Of a stretch of 64,000 bases of DNA, positions 45,489-58,019 are shown piece by piece (within the stretch, counting starts at the first letter, position 1; every line of letters starts with the position of its first letter). A program made the position numbers and the translations under genes. This DNA comes from Euptelea pleiosperma. Lineage: Eukaryota; Streptophyta; Magnoliopsida; Ranunculales; Eupteleaceae. The stretch covers positions 42,685,109 to 42,749,108 of the forward strand of contig CM068542.1 of assembly GCA_035048495.1 (NCBI GenBank). The letters run 5' to 3'. Under the pieces are notes generated by a model that was not told the origin of the DNA, searched no databases, and saw nothing but the letters and a program-made list of their open reading frames with translations.

Positions 45489-48400
45489 ATCGGTATAAGA
45501 GCATAGGTCACTCATCTCCAGTTTAACAACTTGGGTATCATTCGAAAATCCATAACATGACTATACAAATGAATGAAACATCTCAGATAAATGAATTTGT
45601 AAACTTAAGGAAATCTGAAAGACGAAAATGGTAAAGTGAAGAGGTAGATAACGAAAATCGTCAAGAGGCCTAAAATATCCTTTACAATGAATTTTTAAAT
45701 CTAGCCAAGGCAAACATCAAACATAAAAGTAAAATCTTAACTTACAATCGAAAATAACACACTTAAATATGAATTAAATGAGGTCACTGTAAGCTTGAAG
45801 AAATGTGAAGATGAAAAGAAAAGGAGGGTTACACTAAACAAATCTCTTGAAAATGAGCTTGGAAAGGCAAATCTAAAGCTTAGAGATTTAGAAATTAAAT
45901 ATGAAAGCATCCCGAGAAACTATACCCAAGGAAGCAAGAAATTGGAACATATGATGATGATGGTAAAATGAACAAAGATACGAGAGGTCTGGGCTATACT
46001 GGTACATCATCATTGAGACCCTCAACATCTAAAACTACATTTGTTAAAGCTAAGAGAGACATGAAATGCTTAGTAATCCATGCTGCACTTAAAGTTAGTG
46101 AAACAACTAGATGGTAGATAGTGGATGTTCATGGCACATGATAGGTGATAGATCCCAATTTTGCATATTTGATAAATATAGATGAGTGTCAATTTTGGAC
46201 ATGGTAGATGTGCTAAAATTGTTGGAAAAGGAACCATTCAGGGTCTAGGACTACCAAAGATTGAAAATTTCTTGTGTGTTGATGGTTTAAAGCATAACTT
46301 ATTTAACATTAGCCAAATATGTGACAAAGATCGTATTTGTAAATTCTCTAGTAGTACTTGTGAGATTATTGATGTAAGATCTGGCAGTCTTTTGAAGGGA
46401 GTTAGGTTTAGTGATACTTGCTATGTGATTGAAACTGGATATCCAATATATGCAATGTAACACAAGTAGATGACCTAGATCTGTGGCACCAAAGACTAGG
46501 GAACATTAACTTTAAGGATCTAACTAAGATCAACAACAAGGAATTGGTTAGGGGTGTACCCAAACTTAGCGAACATCAACACCCCTTTGTGTGGTTCCTG
46601 CCAAATTGGCAAACAAATTAGAAGTATGCATAAGAAAGTAAAAACATTATTTGCCACTCTTATAATCCCAGAACTCTTCCCATGGATTTAAATGGACCTA
46701 CTAAAGTAGAGAGTCTAGTTGGTAAGAGATACTTCCTACTTATGCTTGATGACTACTCTAGGTATACTTGGATAACATTTTTGAGAGAAAAGTCGGATAG
46801 CTTTGAGGAATTCAGGAAGATCTGTATAAGGATTCAAAATTAGGAAGGGGTCACAATAGTAAAAATCAGAAGTGATCAAGAGGAGAATTTTTAAATAACA
46901 AATTTGTTGATTATTGTGATTGTCACGAGATCACACAAATTCTCAGTTACTAAGACCCCTTAGCAAATTGGAATTACTGAAAGAAAAAGCAGACTTATAC
47001 AAGAAATGGCCCTAGTTACACTTCATTGTAAAATTTATCAAAAAACTTTTGGGCCGAAGCTGTGAACATTGCATGCTATATCTATAAATATTGATATCAT
47101 CAATAAGATAACCTTTAGGTTTGTCATCCAGGAACTTGTTCGGAAATACTGTAATGGAAGGAACATAGGAGCTCAAACCTGGTTCATCTCAAACAGCTTA
47201 TGAACTCTGGAATTGTAAACAACCTAGTGTCAAATACTTTAAAGTCTTTGGACGTAATTGTCATATCCTAAAAGATAAAATTTGGGAAAGTTTGACATTC
47301 TTAGGATACTCCACTAGAAGCAAAGCTTACAGAGTTTATAACAAAAAGAATGGAAGAAATCAATTAATGTTGTAATTGATGTCTATGGAATGAATCTAAC
47401 TGATAGATTTGATGAAGATGAGAAGTATGATATGGTAAAACAACTTGACAATACTCATATCTCAGATAATTAGTTAGAAGTAAAGAAAGTTATAAAGGAT
47501 CATCCCATCTCGAATATAATAGGAGATCTTGATCTTGGAGTGAAGACTAGGAAACAATTGGAAAATATCTCTAGTCGTCTGTGTTTCACTTCAAAGATTG
47601 GACCAAAATATGTAAATGAAGCTCTATGGATGATTGCTGGATTAATGCAATGCAAGAAGAGCTAAATCAGTTTGGAAGAAATGAGGTATTGTTCTTGATT
47701 GATAGACCCTAAAAAAATGAATGTCATTGGAACTAAATGGCTATGGTAGACCTTAAAAAATGAATGTCATTGAAACTAAAAAAAGGGTACTCAAGAACAA
47801 ACGAGATGAGAATGGAACAATAGTTATACAGGCTAGATTAGTGGCCAAAGGATATTCTCAGATAGAAGGGATTGATTTTGATGAAACATTTGCACCTATT
47901 GCTAGGCTTGAATAAATCAAAATACTATTAGCCTCGGGGTGCCATCTTAAATTTAAGTTTTATTAGATGGATGTCAAAACTGCGTTCCTAAATGGGATCC
48001 TTGAGGAAGAAGTTTATATAGAACATCTAGAAGGGTTTGAGGATCCTAATCATCCTAACCAATAAATTAAAAAAGGCTCTTGATGGACTCAAGCAAGCTC
48101 CCAGAGCCTGGTATGAAAGGTTGACACTATATTCTTATGAAAAAGGGTAGTGTGGACAAGACCCTCTTGATAAAGAAAAGAGGCAAAAACACATTAATTG
48201 CTCAAATTTATGTTGATGACATTGTCTTTGGCTCTACATGTGATGAAGAAGCTCATAAATTCGTTGAAGTAATTAGAATTTGAAATGAGCTTAGTGGAGG
48301 ATTGAATTTCTCATTGGGATTCCAAGTAAAACAAATGAAGAATGATATTCTTATCTCCCAAGCAAAGTATTCGAAAGAACTAATAAGAACTTTGGTTTAG

Positions 48401-48555
48401 AATCCATCAAGAATGCTAGCACACTTATTAGTACAAGTCTTAAGCTAAGCAAGGATATTACGGGAAGAGAAGTAGACTCAAAGCTATATCGAAGTATGAT
48501 TGGTAGTCTTCTTTACCTTACGGCTAGCAGACCAGACATTACTCTCAGTGTAGAT
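45489..48555 (+). mobile_element. SIRE/Maximus-like copia relic D
   Basis: Primer-binding-like atcggtataagagc at 45489. Lysine-rich gag remnants follow. Protease VDSGCSWHMIGDRSQF lies near 46120. GAG-pre-integrase DLWHQRLGNINFKDLTKI lies near 46480. The integrase core is at 46690-47050, a KKVIKDHPISNIIGDLDLG-type linker near 47490, and RT has IYVDDIVFGST near 48210. More than twenty stops or shifts are present. It breaks off in RNase H at about 48555, where minus-strand relic E begins. Confidence 0.85.
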
Positions 48556-49652
48556 CATGTGCAACATGTCTCCTACGTGTGAGGTTTCTACCCACAATGC
48601 TCACACTTCAGCTTGTCTTTATCATCAAAATTCCCAATTTTTTTAGGGTTTCGTTGCTCGTTTTGGAGTCATCATCGCAAGTGCAGATTTATCATGAGAA
48701 ATAGGGTCCTGTCCAGGCATAGAGAACATAGCACGTCACCTACTCTCTTCACTCTGAATATATGCATGAGACAGTGCTGAAGGTGGAGGATCTTTACCCA
48801 AAATCGAAACTCTGGCATGCTCGTAGTTCTGATTCAGACTGGTGAGGAATTCAAATATCCATGGCGATCTACCATCGCTTTGTATCTTGACGCAACACAA
48901 ATTGGGGTATAGCTCTGGTACTGGTCCAACTCCTCCCACTTACTCCGTAAAGTAGCATAGTGTCCCCGAGGACATCTCCTGACGAAGATGAGATATTTCC
49001 TACTGTAGTTTGTACAATTTCGCAAAACTCCCAACTGGGGTATAAGTTTGCGCTACAACATCCCATCCTTTGCAGTCGAGAGAAAGAAGAAACCCTTACA
49101 AATGTGAGTACATAGAATGTAACAACCATAACATCACCTTGAGGTTTTAATCCTCCCAAAACATATCATAGGTAGAATCAATTATGACTTGTACTGCCAC
49201 CTTGCCATTGATGTACCCCACCTACCATGTCCACCGATATACATACTGGCAGACTGTCCACTCTAGGCAATTCGACCTATCCAACTTCACTGTGGTGACT
49301 TGCAACCCTGGGTGATGCTCACCATGGGTACCCATGTGTGACATACCACTCGTCACTCTAGATGTGGTAAATGAATCACCAACCGAACTATTAGTGGACA
49401 TGTTTCAACCTAGGGTTTGCATTAGAATTCCCAAAAAAACTTGAGACATGCCTTGTGAACAGTAATGACGAATAGTACATTGAACAATACTCATGAATAG
49501 TACTCTGTGAATAGTATGAAAGGGAAATAAACCCAATACCCCAAAAAACTTTGTGATTTTGCCCTAGGCATATGACCCAACCGTGTGGTTCTACCACTTG
49601 TGGCAGCCCTAGGGTTTGAAACATAGAACCCTCGGTACCTGCTCTGATACCA
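48556..49652 (-). mobile_element. Copia relic E, gag only
   Basis: Minus-strand primer-binding site tggtatcagagc is exact at 49652-49641. Gag runs from MSTNSSVGDSFTTSR near 49400 through LQVTTVKLD, VGYINGKV, YTPVGSFAKLYKLQ and PPPSALSHAYIQSEESR to the zinc knuckle, where CEHCG, KPH and ETC align around two stops near 48570-48610. It ends abruptly at relic D. Confidence 0.8.
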
Positions 49653-50074
49653 TGTTCCAAACTTCAGATACCTAGGGCTGAATTAAATAAGTGAAGTGGA
49701 AAATAAATTAGAAAAGATTAGGAGAGGAGAGAAGATAAGAAGAGAATGATGAGAGGAGAGAAGACTGGAGAACGGGGAATCGTGTATTATATGGAGCACA
49801 TATACCCCCCCCCCCCCTCCCCCCCCGCCCAAAAAAAAAAAAAAAGTTACAATGAAACAAGGAAGATAAAGACATAACCAATAGTTTGTAAATGCCATTT
49901 ATTTTTACTTGTTTAAAAGGAGGGGAATACATATGGAGGGAAACGTCTGTTGTGCATTGCATACTTTAGCACAGATTGAAGCTTTGCTTGAAATGTGATG
50001 GATGCATTTGAGGTTGGATTTGCAAGTTCACTAATCTAAGGGAATTAACAATGTAAGAAATTAAAACGAAATGA
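49653..50074 (-). repeat. 5' LTR of relic E, outer border unknown
   Basis: Starts TGTTCC directly next to the primer-binding site, contains ctcctctc-type tracts (minus strand), and a C-run at 49807-49827 with adjacent A-run. The far end could not be placed; copia A inserts at 50317. Confidence 0.45.
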
Positions 50075-50316
50075 ATGATGAGAAATCATATATCTGATTT
50101 TCTATTGATTGACTCCATGCTTGAGATCCGCACGATAAATTTGATATCCAGCCTGTTAATGATATTCGATATGGATTGGATCAGATCTGAAAAAAACAAA
50201 ACAAATTCAGTCCTTTTAGTCAGGTATCTGAATTGCAAAGGCACGAGAGAGCAAAGTCTTGAAAGTTGCAACTAAAGAATGACCCTACGGGTGAGAGGTT
50301 AAAATTAAATTCTAAC

Positions 50317-50499
50317 TGTTGGAGTTTATGTAATACACCCACGTGGGTGTCTCAAGTGGGCTGCGTCCCACTTCCCACGTGGGGCCTTTGTTGGGTTTTC
50401 ACTATTCACGTGAATAGTGTCGCGTGAATAGTGTCACGTGAATACTAACACGTGAATAGTGTCACGTGAATATTGTTCTCCTTTGTAGGGTTTCTCCCC

Positions 50500-50536
<37 letters not shown>

Positions 50537-50688
50537 TGAGTGCGGGAGAATGAATTAACAATTCATTCTCTCTTCCCACAACTTCTCTCTTTAACCCTAA
50601 TCTCCTTCTCCACCTTCTGCCTCCATTACACTTTTTTCCCTCTTCTATCTACAACCTTCATCTACTGGTTACAACCTTATTTACAACA
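50317..50688 (+). repeat. 5' LTR of copia A
   Basis: 372 bp. Holds ccacgtggg palindromes, five 14-bp units of the type cgtgaatagtgtca (50407-50475), and a TA dinucleotide run (50503-50532). Confidence 0.95.
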
Positions 50689-50700
50689 TGGTATCAGAGC
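50689..50700 (+). other. Primer-binding site of copia A
   Basis: tggtatcagagc, adjoining the 5' LTR, complementary to the 3' end of initiator tRNA-Met. Confidence 0.95.
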
Positions 50701-51261
50701 ATGGTAGTTCTAGGACATGTGTCTTTGTCCCCTAGAGACTCTATTCCGATCTAAGACGGTTATGTGAGCATCCAGAGCCAATGAGAACTTTTGAAGAAAT
50801 CGCAGAGATCATTCCTGCGCTATCCGGGGATTAATCTTGAGGCAAAACACCAGAGGCTCTTATTTCCTGGTTAGTTTTTTCCCTCAGCCGCATCAGAGAT
50901 TCAGTTTATCTTCTCAAGCTTCTCTGGCATTTTTTCGGCTTTCGAGGATTTTTGGGTTTTGGTTTTTTGTGATATTTGTGCAACAGCAGGCCCCTCTGAC
51001 CTTGCCGCCCTCTTCAGTACTGCTCGTGGAACAGTTCGAAACTTGATTCGACGAATTCTAACTGTCGAAACCCTAGTTTCCAAAAATCACCCAGATCCCC
51101 CGCTACTTTTTGGGTTTGGATTTTCTTTCAAAATCAAACCTCTCTAGGCCCTCCTGTCCTAGGCGCACCACTCATTGGGCCTTTAGGGATCCTCTAGACC
51201 TCGCTTCGGTTTTCTGGGAGCCTCCGGTACACTACCTGCTATTTTTGGTGGTCCTGCTTCG

Positions 51262-52110
51262 ATGAGTTCCCTCGAGGCCACATCTGTGATTTCTAGCTCT
51301 TCCTCTGAGGATCGTCTTGTGACTCATGGCTCTCATGGAGATCACAACCCTCAGCTCTGCATCACCATTGTGAAGCTCGATGGCACCAACTTCCTGGAAT
51401 GGAAGACTTCCGCTCTCATGTACATTGGGGGCCGTGGCTACAGTGAGTATCTGACAGGTGCTACTAAAGAACCAGATCCGAAGGACAAATCTCATCAGAT
51501 TTGGGTTATGGAGAACCTGACTGTCTGTCCTGGCTTCTTCACTCGATGCAAATCCAGATCAGCAAAGGGTTTATGTTCCTACCAACGGCCAAAGATGTTT
51601 GGGATGCCGTATCTCAGACATACTCCCAGGTGGGCAATTTCGCCAAGCTCTATGAACTAGAACAAGAGATATCTTGTCTTCGTCAGGGGGAGATGAAGCT
51701 TGGTACATATTATGCTTCCCTTCGAAGCAAATGGGAGGAGATTGATCACTACTAGAGTTACTCCCCCAAGTGCGCAGATGACATCAAGTCCTTCAAAGCG
51801 ATGGTTGAACGTTCCCGGATCTTCCAGTTTCTCTCCGGCCTTTATCCGAGCTTTGAGGGAGCTCGTGTTCAGATCCTTGGTAGGGATCCTGCTCCTACCT
51901 CTCTAGCACAGGTCTATGGTTACATTCAGGGGGAGGACAGCTGCCGCTCTGCCATGCAACTCCGTAGTGGGAGTGATACTTAGGACCGCTCTGCCCTGGC
52001 TGCTACCAATCAGAAGGGACAGACATCCAGTTCGAAGGAGTCTGGGGACCGACCCAGACCCAAGTGTGATCACTGCGGTTGCATGGCTCATATCCAGGCC
52101 ACTTGCTGGA
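51262..52110 (+). pseudogene. Copia A gag, frameshifted
   Basis: Starts MSSLEATSVISSSS at 51262, with ITIVKLDGTNFLEWKTSAL. The frame changes near 51510-51535, continuing as LSWLLHSMQIQISKGFMFL. Stops interrupt at 51753-51755 (tag) and 51981-51983 (tag). The zinc knuckle at 52065-52106 is intact (CDHCGCMAHIQATC). The downstream protease ORF shares the frame of the second gag part. Confidence 0.88.
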
Positions 52111-55100
52111 AGCTCCATGGACGTCCCCCAAGACAGGCCCCGACTTCCCGTCAGCGTCAATCAGCAAAACAGGGACCTCCCTCAGCGCACTCAGTCACAC
52201 AGGACACCGCACCACCAGTGTCTACCTCCTCTGGGGACACAGACTCGTTCTCTCCTGCAGATCTTGAGCGACTTCGCCGCATGATGGCCCAACTCAATGG
52301 CCAGGCCTCCACTTCCACGTATGCATTTGCTCACACAGGTACTAGGACTGCTTTTTCCGCCTCTACTGTACCTTCTATCCCTTCTTGGATCATTGATTCA
52401 GGGGCTTCTGATCACATGACTGGTATGTCCTCCGTTTTCTCTAGTTATGGTATTTGCTCTGGTCGTGACAAAGTTCGGATAGCTGATGGCACATATTCCT
52501 CTATCTCTGGAAAAGGGGATGTTCATGCCACACCAGCTCTCTCTTTGTCTTCTGTTTTGCATGTTCCGCAATTCACCGCTAATTTATTATCCGTCAGTAG
52601 TCTTACCAAAAGTCTTAACTGCAGTGTAACGTTTTTTCCTTCTCACTGTGTGTTTCAAGATCTGGAGTCGAGGCGGACGATTGGCAGTGGACGTGAGGAC
52701 GGTGGCTTATACATCTTAGATTCTTCGATTTCTGCATCTGCACACCAGTCTAGCATCAGTACTAGTAGTAGAGTCAATAAAGACCAGTTAATGCTTTGCC
52801 ATAACTGGCTAGGTCATGTACCCGTGTCAGTTAATGCACATGTTTCATTGTGAAACATGTGAACTGGCCAAACATTGTCGTTCTGTTTTTCCCATTAGTG
52901 AGAATAAAAGTACTCTTTTTCTATTGTGCATTCTGATGTGTGGGGCCCCGCGCCTGTGACTTTGTTTGGATATCGGTACTTTGTTACCTTTGTAGATGAC
53001 TTTAGTGGTTGTACCTGGGTGTACCTTATGCGAACCAAAGATGCTGTATTCTCCATTTTCCAAGAGTTCCATAAGATGGTTACCACTCAGTTGCATACCA
53101 CTCTTAAGATTCTTCGCTCTGACAATGGGGAAGAATACCTCGATGGGGGTCTGAAATCTTACTTTGCTTCACATGGCATTGTTCATCAGACCTCGTGCCC
53201 TTCGACACCTCAACAGAATGGGACTGTTGAGAGAAAAAATCGTCTCCTTCTTGAAGTTGAGCGTGCTCTCCGGTTAGGCATGCAGGTTCCGAAACACTAT
53301 TGGTCTGAGTCTGTCTTACTTGTCGCTTGCCTCATCAATCATATGCCCTCTCGGGTTCTCGGATTTCAGACTCCCCTATTTCTCCTGGTTCCTGACTGCC
53401 CGGCTTTCGTTGTTCCTCCAAAGGTCTTTGGGTGTGTTTGTTATGTCCATATTCATCGTTCTTCGAGGGACAAGTTAGATCCGCAGGCCTTAAAGTGCAT
53501 CTTCTTGGGGTACCCCTCTAATAAAAAAGGGTACAAATGTTATCATCCTGCTACCCGTCGTCGTTTCATCTCTATGGATGTCACATTCGCTGAGTCCATC
53601 CCCTTCTTTGGTGAGCAGACCTCTCTTCAGGGGGAGCATGATGTTGCAGAAGAGAGTGTCCCCAGCCCTCTGCCTGTCTCTATTCCTATGTCGGGACCTC
53701 AATCTAGTGACAATGACACTTCCACTACTGCAGCTGATGTGCGTGTATATGTCAGAACCAAGAAGAAAGGACAAGCCACTGTCCCTGCGACTACATCTGC
53801 AAGTCTCCCCTCGGATCCAGTTCCAGGTATTGCTTTTGTCCCTGCCTCTGTTCCTATTTCTGTTCTTGAGCCACATGCATCTCCTACTTCTGACGATCAT
53901 ATGAGCACTGATATTGACCTCCCTATTGCACTTCGGAAGGGTGTACGTACTTGTACGGAACACCCTATCTCACATTTTGTCTCGTATCAGTCTCTGTCTC
54001 CGTCATATCAGAATTTTGTCAGTATTGCCTCCTCTGTTTCTTTGCCTTCCAGTGTTGCAGACGCACTTAGTCACCCAAAGTGGAAAGAAGCTATGATGGA
54101 TGAAATGCAGGCTCTTGAGAAGAACAAAACATGGGAACTTGTTCAACTACCCAGAGGAAAGAAACCTGTGGGGTGCAAATGGGTCTTTACAGTGAAACAT
54201 AAAGCTGACGGGTCAGTCGAACGATACAAGGCACGACTCGTAGCCAAGGGATTCACTCAGACATATGGGATAGACTATCAGGAGACTTTTGCACCTGTGG
54301 CCAAGATGAACTCAGTGAGAGTTCTTCTATCCTTAGCTGCCAACCTGTCTTGGCCATTGCATCAACTAGATGTGAAGAATGCCTTTCCGCATGGAGATTT
54401 GACAGAAGAGGTGTACATGAAACTACCACCTGGGTTGACACTTGCTGGAAGTGACGACAAGGTGTGCAAGTTAAGGAAAGCCCTGTATGGGCTAAAGCAA
54501 TCTCCCAGGGCATGGTTCGAGCGGTTTAGCAGTGCGATCGACGAGTGGGCTACAAGCAGAGTCAGGCCGATCACACGTTGTTTGTGCAGCACCAACAAAC
54601 TAGTACTACGGCACTGATCGTCTATGTTGATGACATTGTCATCACTGGGAATGATCCTAAAGAGATAAAGCAGCTGAAGACATTCTTGTCCTCGGAGTTT
54701 GAGACAAAGGATTTGGGGCCACTGAAATACTTCTTGGGAATTGAAGTTGCTCGGTCTCAGAAGGGCATCTTCATCTCTCAATGGAAGTATGTATTGGACC
54801 TTCTGGATGAGACTGGGTATTTGGGAGCTCGACCAGCAGAGACTCCAATTGATCAGAACCATCGGCTGAATTCTGAGGAGGGTGACACCCTTGAGGATGT
54901 CTCTATGTTTCAGCGATTGGTTGGCAGGCTGGTCTACTTGGCACACACCCGTCCAGATATTGCTTACGCTGTTAGTGTTATCAATCAGTTTATGCATGCA
55001 CCACGGTCATCACATCTTGAGGCAGTTCACCGAGTTCTTCGGTACCTCAAGGGCTCTCCAGGTCGTGGAATACTGTTCGGGCGACATGGACACTTTAGAG

Positions 55101-55578
55101 TGGAAGCATATACTGACGCAGATTGGGCAGGTTCAGTTACTGATCGTCGGTCTACGTCAGGATACTGTACCCTTGTTGGAGGAAATCTTGTCTCTTGGCG
55201 AAGCAAGAAACAGCCAGTTGTAGCTCGATCCAGTGCAAAGGCAGAATTTCGCTCTATGGCACATGGTGTGTGCGAACTCCTTTGGTGAGGACCATGCTTG
55301 AGGAACTGGGACTCGAGGTGACAGAGCCGATGAGCCTCTACTGTGACAACAAAACTGCCATCAGCATTGCTCACAACCCAGTCCAGCATGATAGGACCAA
55401 GCATATTGAAGTTGATCGTCACTTCATCAAAGAGAAACTTCAACAAAGATTGATTTGTACTCCGTATGTGAGAACACAGGAACAGGTTGCCGACATACTC
55501 ACAAAGGGGGTGAACAAGTCTATTCTTCATACCTTGACTGGCAAGCTGGGCATGATGGATATCTTCGCACCAGCTTGA
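52111..55578 (+). pseudogene. Copia A pol, broken by shifts
   Basis: Protease DSGA at 52395-52406 (WIIDSGASDHMTG). GAG-pre-integrase ends early at 52853 after a deletion that removes part of the zinc-binding region. Integrase core from 52926 ([22 protein letters not shown]). RT from about 54060 ([24 protein letters not shown]), shifted at about 54545-54615, with YVDD intact at 54623-54634. RNase H (YTDADWAGSVTDRRSTSGY) has a shift near 55286 and ends HIEVDRHFIKEKL and on to 55578. Domain order protease-integrase-RT-RNase H defines copia. Confidence 0.9.
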
Positions 55579-55585
55579 GGGGGAG

Positions 55586-55924
55586 TGTTGGAGTTTATGT
55601 AATACACCCACGTGGGTGTCTCAAGTGGGCTGCGTCCCACTTCCCACGTGGGGCCTTTTTTGGGTTTTCACTATTCACGTGAATAGTGTCGCGTGAATAC
55701 TAACACGTGAATAGTGTTCTCCTTTGTAGGGTTTCTCCCCATCATATATATATATATATATATATACAGTGAGTGCGGGAGAATGAATTAACAATTCATT
55801 CTCTCCTCTTCCCACAACTTCTCTCTTTAACCTTAATCTCCTTCTCCACCTTCTGCCTCCATTACACTTTTTTCCCTCTTCTATCTACAACCTTCATCTA
55901 CTGGTTACAACCTTATTTACAACA
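55586..55924 (+). repeat. 3' LTR of copia A
   Basis: 339 bp. Has three rather than five of the 14-bp units and a shorter TA run than the 5' LTR. Confidence 0.95.
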
Positions 55925-55929
55925 CTAAC

Positions 55930-57120
55930 CACTACAAAAAAATGACTTGAGGCTGAAGGTGTTGAAGGAGGGAGGAGGAAGAAAGTAATGACAATTATAA
56001 CTAAAAGGATGACTCTAGAATGGACACCATAAATTTTGGATATACTCGCCTCTTTTAAAACATGAACCTTGGTGTGGCAAATTAAAAGCTTTAAGGTGGT
56101 GTTGATTGCAGGAATAGCTCTATCTTGGATAGACTAAGTGAAGGATAAGAGCTTATCAACTGTTTTGCTTGTAGAAATGACGGGATAGTGTACCCTTTGA
56201 ACATGCATTGTCCTCAAAAAAGGGTGTTTGGACGATAAACAAATTCTTCTTGAAAGCTTTTTTCCCCATCATCTTGGAATAAACGAGAACCAGAGTATTA
56301 AATTTAGTTGGTTTTTTGGGGAATTTTGTTGATTTACGACTTGTCGAAGTCAAGTTATCTATAATATTGCGACGAATTTTACTGTTTGTGACCAACATCT
56401 TAAAACAAATGAGTATTGTTTAAATGTCGTTTCAAAACACTTCTTTTCTGGGTTTTTTCTTCATATTTTCTTGCTTTTGAGATGTTCCTAGGTGAAAAAC
56501 GACCACTCCATTCAGGGTTTTCGAGTCAAAACAACTTGTAAGGGCTGAAATCAAGATTAAATGTTCCTCGGGTTGCATGTTTTAAAGATCTACTTTTAAG
56601 TAAAAATCAATTTTCTCTATAATTTCATGTTGTATGCATTTAAGCTACATTAATATTACAAATGTGTAAAACTATAAATGCGTCAAATATCCGAACTTCT
56701 GTAAGTTGATATTTTTTTACAAACCTTCTCCACGTCAATTTAAACTTCCTCGAATTAATTCTGAATTTTAACTCAGTAAAGTTTAGGGCGAAGTTGAAGT
56801 TTAGTACCTTGGCAAGAACTTTCCGTGCATTGGTACATGCCATTAATTTCATGTTGCTATTCCTTTGGTGATCGTAGCATGCTTAAGAAAAACCTTTACG
56901 TACCAAGATGGCGCAAGTATGATACCAGGAATACTTAAACTCCTTTGTGCTATTCTTCTAAAGATCCACAATTTGCATAATAGACTTTTAAGGGCCAATG
57001 ACAAGGTACCTCTGAGTGAGATGTCACGATAAAGTTTGCTACTAGAGACACTTAAGTTTACCCGAAAAAACCATTTTAGGGTGTTTGAATTTTAGAACAT
57101 AAGCTTCTCCTTTATGAGTT
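55930..57120. other. Intergenic, no gene seen
   Basis: cactacaaaaaaatga directly after the copia A duplication resembles a CACTA end, but nothing else supports that. The remainder is AT-rich with no supported ORF. Confidence 0.4.
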
Positions 57121-57291
57121 GTGTTAGTCCATGTAACATGCTGTATTCTCTTTAGATTTTTGGAATTGGTTTTGGTTCACCTTTATCTTGTATCTGTCTA
57201 TTGTAGGTCACCTCGACCTCCTTCGCGGATCTGTTTGTTTTGTTTAGCTTTTGCCTCTTTAATGAAATTTATACTTAACCAAAAAAAAATG
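57121..57291 (+). mobile_element. LINE 3'-end fragment
   Basis: gtaggtcacctcgacctcct, then tttaatgaaatttatactta and an A-run at 57281-57289, parallels the 3' UTR of the LINE at 42493-44404 (ataggccacctcggcctc, then an A-run). Only the tail is preserved. Confidence 0.6.
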
Positions 57292-58019
57292 TTACTTGTT
57301 GGATTATTACTCTGATATATTTAGAGAGGGAAAGTCCTCTCATAGCTCGGTCGTAAGTCAATACCAATTCAATGCCAGCTCTTTTGGTATGAGACTAGTA
57401 ACATCGTAATATCCACTGGTTTGCATTGAGGTGGTGTTATATTAACTAATCACTGGGGCAATGGAAGCATTGTCCTTTAGATAATTGCATATACGTGCCT
57501 ACCATGACTTCATCATATTACAAATAGATAGCAGGGGTAGTTTTTTAAATCTATCAATTTTTTTTTTAAATATAGATGCTTCAGTCTGGTATAATGTTTG
57601 CATTACTTTCAAGACTAAGAATTTTCTTTGGTATTCATTTAGGATGTTAATCACAGGTTGCAAATGCACTCATCTTTGATACAAAGGCTTTCCCTAGAAA
57701 ATGAATTGGAGGTTTGTGTGATTGTAAGACTTAATTTTTACAATTTATTGTGGGATTATTCCTCATGTTCTTAATTCATTTCGGCCATCACTGCTTTAAT
57801 ATCTTGCATCTTTAGTACGTTAGTTTGGTTTTCTAAGAGTGTGATGGTACCTTGATTTTCCAAATTCTTCACAAAATACCGGTGTATATTTGTCAGTCTA
57901 GGTTCATTATCATTTCCGACAAGTAAACCTTTCATCAAGGTTAGAGGTGACATTTATAAAGCGTCACTAGAATAAGTTAGGCAACCTTCTCAACAATATC
58001 ATTAAATGGAAATATTAGA
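57292..58019. other. Intergenic, no gene seen
   Basis: AT-rich, no domain and no delimited repeat. Confidence 0.4.

Larger units (their letters stand above)
50317..55924 (+). mobile_element. Young Ty1/copia retrotransposon A, complete structure
   Basis: LTRs at 50317-50688 and 55586-55924 start TGTTGGAG and end TTACAACA. Exact CTAAC target duplication (50312-50316, 55925-55929). Exact initiator-Met primer-binding site tggtatcagagc at 50689-50700. Polypurine tract tgagggggag at 55576-55585. Excluding length changes in two tandem tracts and a short CTC indel, I count about three substitutions between the LTRs, so insertion was recent. Gag and pol are nevertheless shifted and stopped, so this copy cannot act alone. 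Confidence 0.96.

Noticed and set aside
50812..51147. Short ORFs in the copia A leader as genes
   Set aside because: They lie between the primer-binding site and the gag start, with no domain. They are leader sequence.
55929..55945. CACTA element terminus after copia A
   Set aside because: A single cactacaaaaaaat match with no partner end or duplication is not enough.
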